NCBI GenBank assembly: GCA_040904745.1
Contig: JBBDSW010000008.1
Coordinates: forward strand, 1 to 63,840
Origin: T1Sed10-7 sp040904745
GTDB taxonomy: Bacteria > Actinomycetota > Nitriliruptoria > Nitriliruptorales > Nitriliruptoraceae
Length of the DNA stretch: 63,840 bases
Reading direction: 5' to 3'
Positions within the stretch are counted from its first letter, which is position 1; every line of letters begins with the position of its first letter. Shown piece after piece: positions 52,994-62,120 of this stretch. Under the pieces are notes generated by a model. It made no database searches. It saw only the letters and a program-made list of their open reading frames with translations, and had not been told where the DNA came from. The translations under genes and the position numbers were made by a program.

Positions 52994-54153
52994 TGACTGC
53001 CTGCGGGGTGGCGCTCCGAGCTGCGGGGATCGTCGTGCTCCTGCTGCTGGGAGTCCTCGCCGTCCCGGCCGAGGAAGCCGCGGCACACACCCGAACCCAG
53101 GAGACGACCAACCTCGACAGCCGCATCACCGTGGACCCAGCGCTGCCGGGGGTCACGTGGCAGGTGCACACCGGGGGGCTCTTGATCGAGGTCCACAACG
53201 ACGGCCCGGAGACGCTGATCGTCGAGGGCTACGACGGGGAGCCCTACCTGCGGATCGGGCCGAGCGGGGTGGAGCACAACCGTCGCTCACCGGCGACGTA
53301 CCTGAACGATGACCGGGTCGGCCAGCGGGTCAGTGCCCGGACCGATGTGGCGATGCCACCGGACGTGGACCCGGAGGCTCCGGCGGACTGGGTGCGTGTC
53401 AACGACGAGCCCCGTGCCATCTGGCACGACCACCGTGTCCACTGGATGTCCTCGCAGCCGCCGCCGTTCGTCGATGCCGGTCCGATCTCGCGGGCGATGA
53501 TGCAGGTCAACCTCGTCGGGGTGATCGGGCGAGCCGACGACGAGGCCGGCGTGTTCCAGGATTGGCGCATCCCTCTCACCCACGATGGTGAAGCGACGGC
53601 CGTCGAAGGGGAGATGGCCTGGGACGATCCCCCGAGCGCATGGCCATGGCTCCTGGTCGCTCTGGTCCTGCTGGCCCCAGGCCTGCTCGGGCTCCGGCGC
53701 GGTGAGCCGCGAGACGTGCTCCGGCCGGCGGCGTTGGTCCTGTTGCTGGTCGCCATGGTCAACGGCATCCACCTCGTGGACGATCTCATCGCCTGGCCGA
53801 GTGCACCCCTCGACGAACTCTTCGGCGTGCTGCACACCGCCACGTTCCTCGGGACCGGGATCGGCGCCTCCCTGTGGGCACTCAAGGTCGATCACGGGCG
53901 GGTCCTGGCGCTCGCCATCGCTGCGGCCGCGGTGCTCTACCACCAGGGGCTCATCCACCTGCCGATGTTGCAGGCCTCGCACTTCCCGACCGTGTGGCCC
54001 GATGCGCTCGTGCGGCTGACCGTCGCCCTCGGTCTGCTGCAGGCGGTCATGGTCGCGGTCGTCCTCCAACGAGCCAGGCGGCTCACGGCTCGTACGGCAG
54101 CCCCATCCCCATCGGTGGCCTCAGCGGATCCCGTCACGGTGGACGCTCGCTGA
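52993..54153 (+). CDS. Exported/membrane protein with an HDHRVHWM motif
   Basis: The 386-residue protein has a signal peptide ending AEEAAAHT, an extracytoplasmic domain of about 180 residues, and five helices in the last 165 residues. The outer domain has VEGYDGEPYLRIGPSGVEHN and WHDHRVHWMSSQPPP, a His/Met-rich motif of a conserved but unnamed actinobacterial family; the membrane part also has scattered histidines (VLYHQGLIHLPMLQASHF). The motif and the place next to ctaB suggest a copper-handling or assembly factor for the enzyme, which is inference. ATG 52993 shares one base with the ctaB stop. Confidence 0.72.
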   Translation: MTACGVALRAAGIVVLLLLGVLAVPAEEAAAHTRTQETTNLDSRITVDPALPGVTWQVHTGGLLIEVHNDGPETLIVEGYDGEPYLRIGPSGVEHNRRSPATYLNDDRVGQRVSARTDVAMPPDVDPEAPADWVRVNDEPRAIWHDHRVHWMSSQPPPFVDAGPISRAMMQVNLVGVIGRADDEAGVFQDWRIPLTHDGEATAVEGEMAWDDPPSAWPWLLVALVLLAPGLLGLRRGEPRDVLRPAALVLLLVAMVNGIHLVDDLIAWPSAPLDELFGVLHTATFLGTGIGASLWALKVDHGRVLALAIAAAAVLYHQGLIHLPMLQASHFPTVWPDALVRLTVALGLLQAVMVAVVLQRARRLTARTAAPSPSVASADPVTVDAR

Positions 54154-54251
54154 CCGGGGAGTCAGGCGAGGCGAGCGACACACATCGTCGAGGTCCCGGG
54201 GGCCAGACCGGGCGGTAGCGTTCGGTTCCGGTGTCGGGGTGAAGGGTCGGT

Positions 54252-54965
54252 GTGCTCGAGGTTCGTGGCCTGACGAAGCGGTATGGGCAGCTCGCGGCCC
54301 TCGAGGACTTCGATCTCGTCGTGCCGGCCGGTCTCTGTGTGGGGCTGGTCGGGCACAACGGGTCGGGCAAGTCGACGGCTGTCCAGTGTCTGAGCGCGCG
54401 CATGCGTCCCACGGCTGGCACCGTCACGATCGACGGCCTCGACGGACTCGACGAGGCGCACGGCGAGGAGGTCCGTCGTCGGGTGTCCTACGTCGGTGAT
54501 GCGCCGGCGTTCTATCCGGACCTGACCGTCCGAGAGCACGTGGAACTGGTCGCGATCGCGCATGGCGCGGGACGTGGGAGCCTGGAGGCGGCCGAGGCGC
54601 TGCTCGAAGAGGTCGATCTGACCGGGCGCGCCGACTTCCGTCCCCATCAGCTCTCGGCGGGGATGCGGCAGAAGGCCCATCTGGCCTGTGCGATGGTCCG
54701 TCCGTTCGACGTGCTGGTCCTGGATGAGCCCGCCGGCCATCTCGACGGCGCCGCGACCGCGTGGCTCGTTCGTGCGTTGGCTGCTGCCCGCGACCGTGGG
54801 GCTGCGGTCGTGGTCACCTCCCACGACCCCGGGTTCCTAGCCGGCCTCGCCGACGAGGTGGTCGTCCTCGTCGAGGGGCGGATCGGGGCACAGGGCAGCT
54901 ACCTCGACGCGCTGTCCAGCGACGCCGCCCGCCGCAGCGGCCTGCGTCCGGTCGACCCGTCGTGA
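54252..54965 (+). CDS. ABC transporter ATPase (ABC-2 type)
   Basis: The 237-residue protein has Walker A GHNGSGKST, signature LSAGMRQK, Walker B LVLDEPAGHLD and switch SHDPGF. It resembles the ATPases of ABC-2 exporters (CcmA-like group) in size and in the YVGDAPAFYPDLTVREHVEL stretch. GTG 54252 is the start; its stop overlaps the permease GTG by four bases. It may be linked to the heme-copper locus by direction only. Confidence 0.88.
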   Translation: MLEVRGLTKRYGQLAALEDFDLVVPAGLCVGLVGHNGSGKSTAVQCLSARMRPTAGTVTIDGLDGLDEAHGEEVRRRVSYVGDAPAFYPDLTVREHVELVAIAHGAGRGSLEAAEALLEEVDLTGRADFRPHQLSAGMRQKAHLACAMVRPFDVLVLDEPAGHLDGAATAWLVRALAAARDRGAAVVVTSHDPGFLAGLADEVVVLVEGRIGAQGSYLDALSSDAARRSGLRPVDPS

Positions 54966-56572
54966 CCACGATCGCTCCGAGCGCAGGCGTGCCGACCCGG
55001 AAAGAGCTGTACCGCCGACTGTCCGAAATGCGGCGCTTCCCGTCCCCGTCCCCGTGGTACCGGCTCTACCTGGTCGTCTTCCTCAGCTCACCGGCGTTGC
55101 TGGTCGCGATCGATGCCGACGTCGAGGTGGCACCCGGGCGCAGCGTCGTGCTCCTGGAGGCGGTCGGTCGCTGGTTGCCAGTGGTGCTGGCCGGAGGCCT
55201 CCTCACGGTGGCCCGGGTCGGGACCTGGGCCGGCTTGGCGATCCCCGAGCGCGCCGAGGTGGCGTGGATCTTCTCCTCACCGGTGTCGCGTTCCTCCCTC
55301 CTACGGCCGCGGATCCGTCGCGGCCTGGGGCTGGGCGCGGCCGTTGGTGCCGTGGTCGGCTACCTCGGCGGCCTGCTGCTCCTCCTGGAGGTGGACCCCC
55401 CGGTCGCATCGGCGTTGTCCGCGGCCGTGGGAGCCGGCGCGCTGTACGGGTTGTTCGCCGCGGCGCTCATCGGGTGGATCCAGGCCTCCGAGGCCCGGGC
55501 CCAGGCGGTGCTGCGCTGGAGTCCGGCACTGGCGCTGGTCCTGGTGACGGTCGGTGTGGTCGTCGCGATCTGGCCGCCGGTGGCGGGCGTCGTGTCGTGG
55601 TCGGGGCCATGGGGGTGGACGAGCAAGGTCGCGCTGGCCGGCGTCGCGGGCGGCGGTCCGGGCTGGCAGACCGCGGCGGCGCTCACCGCGGTCGTGGCCG
55701 TGGCTGCGGCGGGGTGGACGTTGGTCACCGCACATCGGATGCCGGTGGAGGAGCTCGCCCGGCGCGCGGATGCGGTGTCCGGGGTCCGGGCCGCGCTGTT
55801 CTTCCTCGATGTCCGGCAGGCTGCGGAGCTCAGGCGCAGTGCCCAACGCACCCTGCGCAGGGCACCGTCGCGGTGGATCCGTCCTCCGAGGAGAGCGTCG
55901 CTGATCATCCCTTGGACCGATCTCCGCGAGCTCGTGCGGGCGCCAGGTTGGGTGCTGACGATCGGTGCGACGATCGGGATCGTGTCTCTGGCGGCGACCA
56001 GCCGGGCCGTGCAAGCCGTGCGAGAGCCGCTGGCGGTCCTGATCGGGCTGGGCGTCGTCGGCAGTGCGATCGTGACGATGCAGCTCGTCGCAGCGCTCAG
56101 GACCGAGACCTCCTACCCCTTCGCCGACCGACATCTGCCATGGCGCGCCGCCCGGGTGGCATGGATGCACCTGCTCGTGCCGACCGCAGTGCTCACCCTC
56201 GCGGTGATCGGTGCCTGGGCAGGGGCGCGGGTGGCCGGCACGGGGGTCGACGTCGTGGTCCCGGGGCTCGCCTTCTCGCTCCTGGCCGTCCCGCTGCTGA
56301 TCCTGACCGCGGCGCTCGGTGCGAGCCTGCCGCCGGCGTCGGTGGACCTGCTCATGCAGGGCGACGCGGGGGTGCTGGCCTTCTGGAGCCGGGTGTTCGT
56401 CGGTCCGCAGTTGACCGCTGCGGTGGTCTTCGCGCCCCCAGCGCTCGTGCTGTACGCACCGGAGCCGCTTGCGACCACCGATGTGATGGTGACGGCGGTG
56501 TTCTGGTCCATGCTCGTCAGCCTCGGGCTGGGCTACTGGTTCGACCGGCGGCTACGCACGATCCCGGGCTGA
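54962..56572 (+). CDS. ABC-type exporter membrane protein of unknown substrate
   Basis: The 536-residue protein has a basic N-terminal tail and about 12 hydrophobic segments, with a soluble loop in the middle (about 255-320: MPVEELARRADAVSGVRAAL and RRSAQRTLRRAPSRW). It starts at GTG 54962 inside the ATPase stop codon, so the two form one transporter. It fits large actinobacterial ABC-2 permeases such as those annotated only as membrane proteins; the substrate is not evident. Confidence 0.75.
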   Translation: MTTIAPSAGVPTRKELYRRLSEMRRFPSPSPWYRLYLVVFLSSPALLVAIDADVEVAPGRSVVLLEAVGRWLPVVLAGGLLTVARVGTWAGLAIPERAEVAWIFSSPVSRSSLLRPRIRRGLGLGAAVGAVVGYLGGLLLLLEVDPPVASALSAAVGAGALYGLFAAALIGWIQASEARAQAVLRWSPALALVLVTVGVVVAIWPPVAGVVSWSGPWGWTSKVALAGVAGGGPGWQTAAALTAVVAVAAAGWTLVTAHRMPVEELARRADAVSGVRAALFFLDVRQAAELRRSAQRTLRRAPSRWIRPPRRASLIIPWTDLRELVRAPGWVLTIGATIGIVSLAATSRAVQAVREPLAVLIGLGVVGSAIVTMQLVAALRTETSYPFADRHLPWRAARVAWMHLLVPTAVLTLAVIGAWAGARVAGTGVDVVVPGLAFSLLAVPLLILTAALGASLPPASVDLLMQGDAGVLAFWSRVFVGPQLTAAVVFAPPALVLYAPEPLATTDVMVTAVFWSMLVSLGLGYWFDRRLRTIPG

Positions 56573-56586
56573 CGAAGCTCGGACCA

Positions 56587-57372
56587 TCACCGGACCTCCC
56601 GGACCGTTTCCCGGTAGGGGGCGAGTGGTTCGCTGTTCGGGTCGAGATCGGTGACGAGGACGTCGATCTCCTGTGGGCGGAAGAGGCGTGCCGGACTGCG
56701 GGCGCCCAGCTTGCTGTGATCGACGGCGAGCACGATGCGCCCGCTCGTGCGGCTCATCGCGCGCTTGACCGCAGCTTCGTCGGCGCTGGACTCCGAGGAG
56801 CCCAGTGCGGGGTCCACGCCGGCCGCCGAGCAGACCAGTAGCTCGAACAGGAACTCCTCCGCCACCGTCGCAGCGGCCGCACCCACCAGGCTCCCGGTCT
56901 GCGGCTCCCGCGATCCGCCGGTCAGGGTCGCAGCCACGCCGCGATGTTGGACCAGGGCCTCGAAGGTGTCGATGCCGTTGGTCACCACGTGGAGGTCCCG
57001 CGCGCCCTCCAGCGTCGATGCGTAGCGGTGTACCGTCGTGGACGCGTCGAACGCGACCGTCCCGTGATCGGGGATGAGTCCGGCCAGCTTGCTGGCGATG
57101 ATGCCCTTGGCTCGCGCGTTCGCGCGGTGGCGTTCCGCGAAGGGCTGGGGGCCGATGGCGATCGCGCCGCCCCGGACCCGTCGGGCGACGCCGAGCTCCT
57201 CCAGCTCGTCGAGGTCCCGGCGGATGGTCATCTCGCTGACCGAGAGCGCGACCGCGAGTTCCTGGATCCGGACGCTGCCGTCGGTGAAGAGGTGTCGCTC
57301 GATCGTCCGCAGCCGGGTGAGCTGTCCGTTGGGGCTCGCCGTCGAGGCTCGTTCCGTCGTGCGTTCGCCCAC
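56587..57372 (-). CDS. DeoR-family repressor of the rhamnose/polyol locus
   Basis: The 261-residue protein has the DeoR winged helix (RIQELAVALSVSEMTIRRDL, then EELGVARRVRGGA) and a DeoR sensor domain with VAFDASTTVHRYA and CSAAGVDPALGSSESSADEA. Such proteins bind a phosphorylated sugar. It lies 30 bases downstream of the rhaD fusion gene and is probably co-transcribed with it; it should act on the divergent rhaD/rhaB promoter region at 59540-59752. Confidence 0.9.
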   Translation of the reverse strand: MGERTTERASTASPNGQLTRLRTIERHLFTDGSVRIQELAVALSVSEMTIRRDLDELEELGVARRVRGGAIAIGPQPFAERHRANARAKGIIASKLAGLIPDHGTVAFDASTTVHRYASTLEGARDLHVVTNGIDTFEALVQHRGVAATLTGGSREPQTGSLVGAAAATVAEEFLFELLVCSAAGVDPALGSSESSADEAAVKRAMSRTSGRIVLAVDHSKLGARSPARLFRPQEIDVLVTDLDPNSEPLAPYRETVREVR

Positions 57373-57402
57373 GGATCCACCTCCTTGGCCGGTGGCGGCG
57401 GC

Positions 57403-58791
57403 TCAGCGCAGGAAGGCCTGGGCGACCCCGCTGTCGACCGGCACCAGCAGCCCGGTGGTGCGGGTGAGGTCGCCGCCGACCAGCGCGAACGCAGCGTCGG
57501 CGACGTGGTCGGGGAGCACCTCGCGCTTCAGGAGGGTGCGGTTGGCGTAGAACTGCCCGAGTTCCTCCTCGGGCACCCCGTAGAGCTTCGCCCGTTCGGC
57601 GCCCCAGCCGCCGGCGAAGATCCCGGACCCCTGGACGACCCCATCGGGGTTGATGCCATTGACCCGGATCCGGTGTTCGCCGAGCTCGGCGGCGAGCAGG
57701 CGGACCTGGTGAGCCTGGCTCGCCTTGGCGGAGCCGTAGGCGAGGTTGTTCGGGCCGGCGAAGACCCCGTTCTTCGAGACGATGTAGAGGATGTCGCCGC
57801 CGACGCCCTGTGCGACCATCACCCGGGTGGCGTGCTTGGAGACCAGGAACGAGCCTCGGGCCATGACGTCGTGCTGGCGGTCCCAGTCATCGACCTCGGT
57901 CTCCGCGAGTGACTTGGAGAGGGACATGCCGGCGTTGTTCACGACCAGGTCGATGCCCCCGAAGCGCACCACCACGTCATCGATGGCAGCACGCACGGCA
58001 GCGTCGTCGCAGACGTCGGCCTGGATGGCCAGGGCGTGGTCGCGAGACCCCAGCTCGTCGGCGACCGCTTGGGCTGCCGTCGGGTCGAGGTCGGCGATGG
58101 CGACCACGGCCCCCTCCGCTCGCAGCCGCCTCGCGATCGCTCGTCCGATGCCGGAGGCTCCGCCGGTCACCAAGGCGACCCGACCGGCCAGGGCCTTGGG
58201 TGCTGGCCGGCGTTGGAGCTTCTTCTCCTCGAGCAGCCAGTACTCGACGCGGAACTTCTCGGGTTCGGGGACCGGGTCGTAGGTCGACACCGACTCGGCA
58301 CCGCGGATGACGTTGATGGCGTTGACGTAGAACTCCCCGGCGACCCTGGCCGTCGGCGAGTCCACCGCGAAGGAGAACATCCCGACGCCCGGCACGAGCA
58401 CGATCGCCGGGTCCGCCCCGCGCATCGGTGGCGTGTGCTCATCGGCGTAGCGGTCGTAGTAGGCGGCGTACTCGGCCCGGTACTCGGCATGGAGCTCACG
58501 GAGCCTGTCGGCCTGGTCCTCCAGTGGTGCGGTCGTCGGCAGGTCGAGCAGCAGCGGTCGGACCTTGGTCCTGATGAAGTGGTCCGGGCAGGAGGTCCCG
58601 AGCGGCACCACCGCGAGGGTCTTCTCCCGGGAGAGGAAATCGAGCACCACCTCGCGGTCGTCGAAGTGGCCGACGACCGTGCGGTCGGTGGAGGCCAGCC
58701 CGCGGATCACCGGCCCCAACACGGCAGCCCGCCGTCGGCGCTCCTGTGCCCCGAGCGGCTCGTAACCCTCCCGGACCGGCCCCAGGGGTTC
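57403..58791 (-). CDS. Rhamnulose-1-P aldolase/lactaldehyde dehydrogenase fusion, C-terminal part
   Basis: This is the second part of a bifunctional class II aldolase/SDR protein; the assembly gap cuts it from its start. It holds the end of the aldolase domain (SREKTLAVVPLGTSCPDHFI and DPAIVLVPGVGMFSFAVDS) and a complete short-chain dehydrogenase (LVTGGASGIGRAIARRL, LVVNNAGMS, a Ser-Lys catalytic region IVSKNGVFAGPNNLAYGSAK). The fusion splits L-rhamnulose-1-phosphate into DHAP and L-lactaldehyde, and then oxidises the lactaldehyde. Without the gap and its duplicated edge the whole protein would be about 680 residues, the family norm. Confidence 0.87.
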   Translation of the reverse strand, partial: EPLGPVREGYEPLGAQERRRRAAVLGPVIRGLASTDRTVVGHFDDREVVLDFLSREKTLAVVPLGTSCPDHFIRTKVRPLLLDLPTTAPLEDQADRLRELHAEYRAEYAAYYDRYADEHTPPMRGADPAIVLVPGVGMFSFAVDSPTARVAGEFYVNAINVIRGAESVSTYDPVPEPEKFRVEYWLLEEKKLQRRPAPKALAGRVALVTGGASGIGRAIARRLRAEGAVVAIADLDPTAAQAVADELGSRDHALAIQADVCDDAAVRAAIDDVVVRFGGIDLVVNNAGMSLSKSLAETEVDDWDRQHDVMARGSFLVSKHATRVMVAQGVGGDILYIVSKNGVFAGPNNLAYGSAKASQAHQVRLLAAELGEHRIRVNGINPDGVVQGSGIFAGGWGAERAKLYGVPEEELGQFYANRTLLKREVLPDHVADAAFALVGGDLTRTTGLLVPVDSGVAQAFLR

Positions 58792-58801
58792 NNNNNNNNN
58801 N
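58792..58801. other. Assembly gap (10 N) inside the aldolase fusion gene
   Basis: The gap is followed on the plus strand by a run of C (58802-58830, one G inside). Both flanks encode near-identical peptides (EPLGPVREGYEPLGAQERR and EPLGPVRDGYTPLDAEERR), so the same gene segment is present twice around the N run. Confidence 0.97.
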
Positions 58802-59539
58802 CCCCCCCCCCCCCCCGCCCCCCCCCCCCCGGCGCTCCTCGGCGTCCAGTGGGGTGTACCCGTCCCGGACGGGACCGAGAGGTTCAGACTCGCCGTGCTC
58901 ATCGAGGAACGCCTGGGCGCGCGAGATCAGCTCCAAGGAGCGCTGCTGACAGCCCTCGGAGGTGTCACCCCAGGTCGTCAGCCCGTGGCCGCCCATCACC
59001 ACACCCTTGAGGTCCGGCCTGGCGGTGAGCAGATCCTCCATCTGCCGGGCGAGCTCGAAGCCCGGTCGGCGCCAGTCCACCCAGGCCACCTCGGCCCCGA
59101 AACACCGCTCGGTCAGCGCTTCGCCTTCCGCTGCTGCCGCGAGTGCGATGATGCTGTCGGGATGGAGATGGTCCACGTGCGCCTTGGGCAACAGGGCGTG
59201 CATCGAGGTGTCGATGCTCGGCGCTGCGCCGGGTTCGAGGGTGCACAGATCGAGCAACTCGTGCATCTCGTCCTCGAGCTCCGGACCTGGATAGATCCCC
59301 TTCAGCGCCCGGACCCGGTCGAGCCGCAACGTCGACAATCCCTCGGCCGTCAGCGTGCCCAGATCCCCGCCGGAGCCCTTGACCCACATCACCTCGACGT
59401 CCTGGCCCGTGACGGGGTCCGAGGTGACGTCCTTCGCCGAGGTGTTCCCGCCCCCGTAGTTGGTGGTCGCCGGATCGGAGCCGAGGGTGTTCGAGCGCCT
59501 GATCAACTCGTCGACCGGTCGGGGGTCGTCGACGCCCAT
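58802..59539 (-). CDS. Rhamnulose-1-P aldolase/lactaldehyde dehydrogenase fusion, N-terminal part
   Basis: ATG 59539 follows an AGGAGT site and begins the class II aldolase domain: NYGGGNTSAKDVTSDPVTG, EVMWVKGSGGDLGTL, SIDTSMHALLPKAHVDHLHP with the zinc histidines, and GVVMGGHGLTTWG with a later zinc His. It runs 235 residues or so before an artificial poly-Gly read from the C run at the gap. Together with the part at 57403-58791 it forms the fused aldolase/dehydrogenase. It is divergent from rhaB. Confidence 0.87.
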
Positions 59540-59665
59540 GGGCCACTCCTGTCGTGATGAGGTGCATGGATCTCCGAGATCCTCACCAGAAGATGTTAAC
59601 TCGAACAAGATTGCACGTCGAGAGTGATCCGATATCGCCACTTGGATGGCATCATCGACGCTGAG

Positions 59666-59695
59666 TCTTGACGGCGTCATCTCCGTCCATCAAGA
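59666..59695. promoter_or_regulatory. DeoR-type operator and promoter region of the rha locus
   Basis: TCTTGACGG (59666-59674) and CCATCAAGA (59687-59695) match as inverted repeats at 8 of 9 positions. A -35 TTGACG lies in the left arm, and a -10-like CAAGAT (59691-59696) in the right arm, 17 bases apart, towards rhaB. A second CAAGAT lies at 59606-59611 and AAGATG at 59590-59595, near the likely promoter of the aldolase fusion. The 213-base gap 59540-59752 holds no gene. Confidence 0.5.
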
Positions 59696-59752
59696 TGTCA
59701 CATCTCCACACACACGAGGTGCTCCACCGCACTCCACGTCAGGTCCCCCGAG

Positions 59753-61276
59753 ATGACGCACGAGCACGTAGCCGCTGGTTCGTCCGCCTTCCTGGCCATC
59801 GATCTGGGGGCGACCAGTGGGCGGATCATGGCCGGGACGATCCGCGACGGTGAGCTCGAGATGACCGAAGGGACGCGGTTCCCCAACGAGCCGCGTCGAT
59901 CCCCGGCCGGGTGGGAGTGGGACACGGACGCGCTGCTCGCCTCGCTCTCTCGTGGTGTGCGAGCGACCCTGCGATGGTGTCGCGAGTCCGGTCTGGAACC
60001 GCGGAGCCTCGCGGTGGATACGTGGGGCGTGGACTTCGGCGTCATCGACGCGGCGGGCCACCGGATCGTGGAGCCGGCTCATCACCGGTCAGCGTCTGCG
60101 GAGGCTCGAGCTCGGGTGGAGGCGATGGTCGGCGCCCAGGTGTTGTTCGAGCGGACCGGTGTGCAGCCCCAGACGATCAACACGGTCTTCCAACTCGCCG
60201 ATCTCTGTCAGCACCGGACGTTGCCGGCCGATGCGACCGTGCTGCTCATGCCGGACCTGTTCACCTGGTACCTCACCGGTCACCGCCGTGCCGAGCACAC
60301 GATCGCTTCGACGACCCAGATGTTGGATCCCTGGACCGGTGCCTGGGATGACCGCATCCCCGAGGGCGCTGGCATCGACCGTGCGCTCCTTCCGCCGCTG
60401 GTCTCCCCGGGAACGCTGAGCGGACCGTTGACGCCCGAGATGGCGACCGCGCTGGACGCGCCGAGCGATCTGGTCGTCGTGCACCCACCGAGCCACGACA
60501 CCGCCGCGGCGGCGGCCGCGATCCCCCTGGCAGCGAACGCGGTGTTCGTCTCCTGCGGGACCTGGTCGCTGATCGGCGTGGAGGCCGATGAGCCGCTCAC
60601 CACCCAGGCGAGCTTCGCAGCGGGTTTCACCAACGAGCTCGGTCTCGGCGGACGCAGTCTCGTACTGCGGAACCTGACCGGTCTGTGGCTGCTCGAGGAT
60701 GCGGTGCGGGCCTGGCGCACCGAAAGCCCCGACCTCGATCTGGAGGAGTTGGTCGCACAGGCGCGGGCACTCGGTCCGACGGACTCGATCATCGACGTCG
60801 ATGACGAGCGGTTCCTGCGCCCGGGGGACATGGTCGGGTGCATCGTGGATCGCTGCCGAGCCTCCGGGCAGGCGGTCCCCGAGAGCCGAGCGGAGGTCAC
60901 CCGCTGCATCCTCCAGAGCTTGGCGGTCGCCTACCGGATCTCGATCCGCCTGCTGGAGGAGACCACGGGTCGACGGATCGACGTGATGCACCTCGTCGGT
61001 GGAGGAGCACGCAACGACCTGTTGTGCCAGCTCGCTGCGGACGCGTGCGGGCGCATCGTCCTGGCCGGCCCGGTCGAGGCGACCAGCACCGGCAACCTCC
61101 TCAGCCAGGCCCTGGCGGTGGGTGAGCTCGCGTCGCTGGAGGAGTTGCGTGACGTCGCCGGGCGTTCCGCCGCCCCCACGCGCTTCGAACCGCGGAGTGG
61201 TCCCGGGTTCCGCACCTACTGGGAGCGCGCCGAAGCTCTGGTCCACGACCTCTCCGAAGGATCCCAACATGCCTGA
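59753..61276 (+). CDS. rhaB: L-rhamnulokinase
   Basis: The 507-residue FGGY protein shows the RhaB marks: AIDLGATSGRIMAGTIRDG, SLAVDTWGVDFGVID, TINTVFQLADL, LLMPDLFTWYLTGH and EHTIASTTQMLDPWTGAWD, then SCGTWSLIGVEAD and HLVGGGARNDLLCQLAAD in the second half. It phosphorylates L-rhamnulose at O1 for the aldolase fusion encoded divergently. No rhamnose isomerase is in the window. Its end overlaps the next gene by 8 bases. Confidence 0.92.
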   Translation: MTHEHVAAGSSAFLAIDLGATSGRIMAGTIRDGELEMTEGTRFPNEPRRSPAGWEWDTDALLASLSRGVRATLRWCRESGLEPRSLAVDTWGVDFGVIDAAGHRIVEPAHHRSASAEARARVEAMVGAQVLFERTGVQPQTINTVFQLADLCQHRTLPADATVLLMPDLFTWYLTGHRRAEHTIASTTQMLDPWTGAWDDRIPEGAGIDRALLPPLVSPGTLSGPLTPEMATALDAPSDLVVVHPPSHDTAAAAAAIPLAANAVFVSCGTWSLIGVEADEPLTTQASFAAGFTNELGLGGRSLVLRNLTGLWLLEDAVRAWRTESPDLDLEELVAQARALGPTDSIIDVDDERFLRPGDMVGCIVDRCRASGQAVPESRAEVTRCILQSLAVAYRISIRLLEETTGRRIDVMHLVGGGARNDLLCQLAADACGRIVLAGPVEATSTGNLLSQALAVGELASLEELRDVAGRSAAPTRFEPRSGPGFRTYWERAEALVHDLSEGSQHA

Positions 61277-62120
61277 GCCCGCCCACCGATCCGCAGCGAC
61301 CGGCGCAGCGACGAGCGGTACGGCGCGGCTCACGGAGCTCATCGAGCTGTCCCGATCTCTCGGGGCCCCGGCACGTGATCTGGTCGTCCTGGCCGAGGGG
61401 AACAGCTCCGTGCGCACCGGACCTGGTCGGATGCTCGTGAAGGCCAGCGGGTCCAGCATGGCCGATGCTGGTGAGCGCGACTTCGTCGAGGTGTCCACCG
61501 ACGCGCTGGTCGCGCTCCTGGACGATCCCGCGGCAGGTGATCCGGCCGTAGCCCACCTCTACGCCGAGGTGGAACGGGAGACCGGTAGGCGTCCCTCCGT
61601 CGAGGCGTTCCTCCATGCCGCCTGCCTGGAGATCGATGAGGTCGACAGCGTCGGCCACACCCACCCGGTCGACATCAACACCATCCTGTGCTCCAGGCAT
61701 GCTCCGCTGATCGCGACGACCACCCTGTTCCCCGACCAGGTGGTGGTCCTCGGGCCCCATGCGCTCTACCTCCCGTACATCGACCCCGGTATCGCGCTCG
61801 CTCGGACGTTCCGCCAGCGCCTGGCGGAGCATGTCGAACGGCATGGCAGCGCCCCGCGGGTCGCCTACCTCGCCAACCATGGGATCTTCGCGCTCGGACG
61901 CTCTCCCTCCGAGGTCGACCGCATCACCCAGATGGCCGTGAAGGTCGGCCGGGTGCTGACCGGATCCTTGGCCGTGGGCGGGGTGCAGCCCCTCTCCGCC
62001 GAGGACGTGTCCCGGATCGACTCCCGGTCCGATGAGGCGTTCCGTCGACGGGCGCTCGACCGCGATGGCCCGCGGGCTGGCGCCGACCACACACCCCCGA
62101 CACCGCGAGGGAACGCATGA
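61269..62120 (+). CDS. Class II aldolase/adducin family protein
   Basis: The 283-residue protein has LVVLAEGNSSVRTGPGRMLV, KASGSSMADAG, HTHPVDINTILCSRHAPL with the zinc HxH pair, and RVAYLANHGIFALG with the third zinc His. This is the fold of fuculose-phosphate and ribulose-phosphate aldolases and epimerases. It is not the rhamnulose-phosphate aldolase, which is the separate fusion gene, so it probably handles a second sugar or polyol phosphate. ATG 61269 overlaps rhaB by 8 bases; the stop overlaps the SDR start by four. Confidence 0.86.
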   Translation: MPEPAHRSAATGAATSGTARLTELIELSRSLGAPARDLVVLAEGNSSVRTGPGRMLVKASGSSMADAGERDFVEVSTDALVALLDDPAAGDPAVAHLYAEVERETGRRPSVEAFLHAACLEIDEVDSVGHTHPVDINTILCSRHAPLIATTTLFPDQVVVLGPHALYLPYIDPGIALARTFRQRLAEHVERHGSAPRVAYLANHGIFALGRSPSEVDRITQMAVKVGRVLTGSLAVGGVQPLSAEDVSRIDSRSDEAFRRRALDRDGPRAGADHTPPTPRGNA

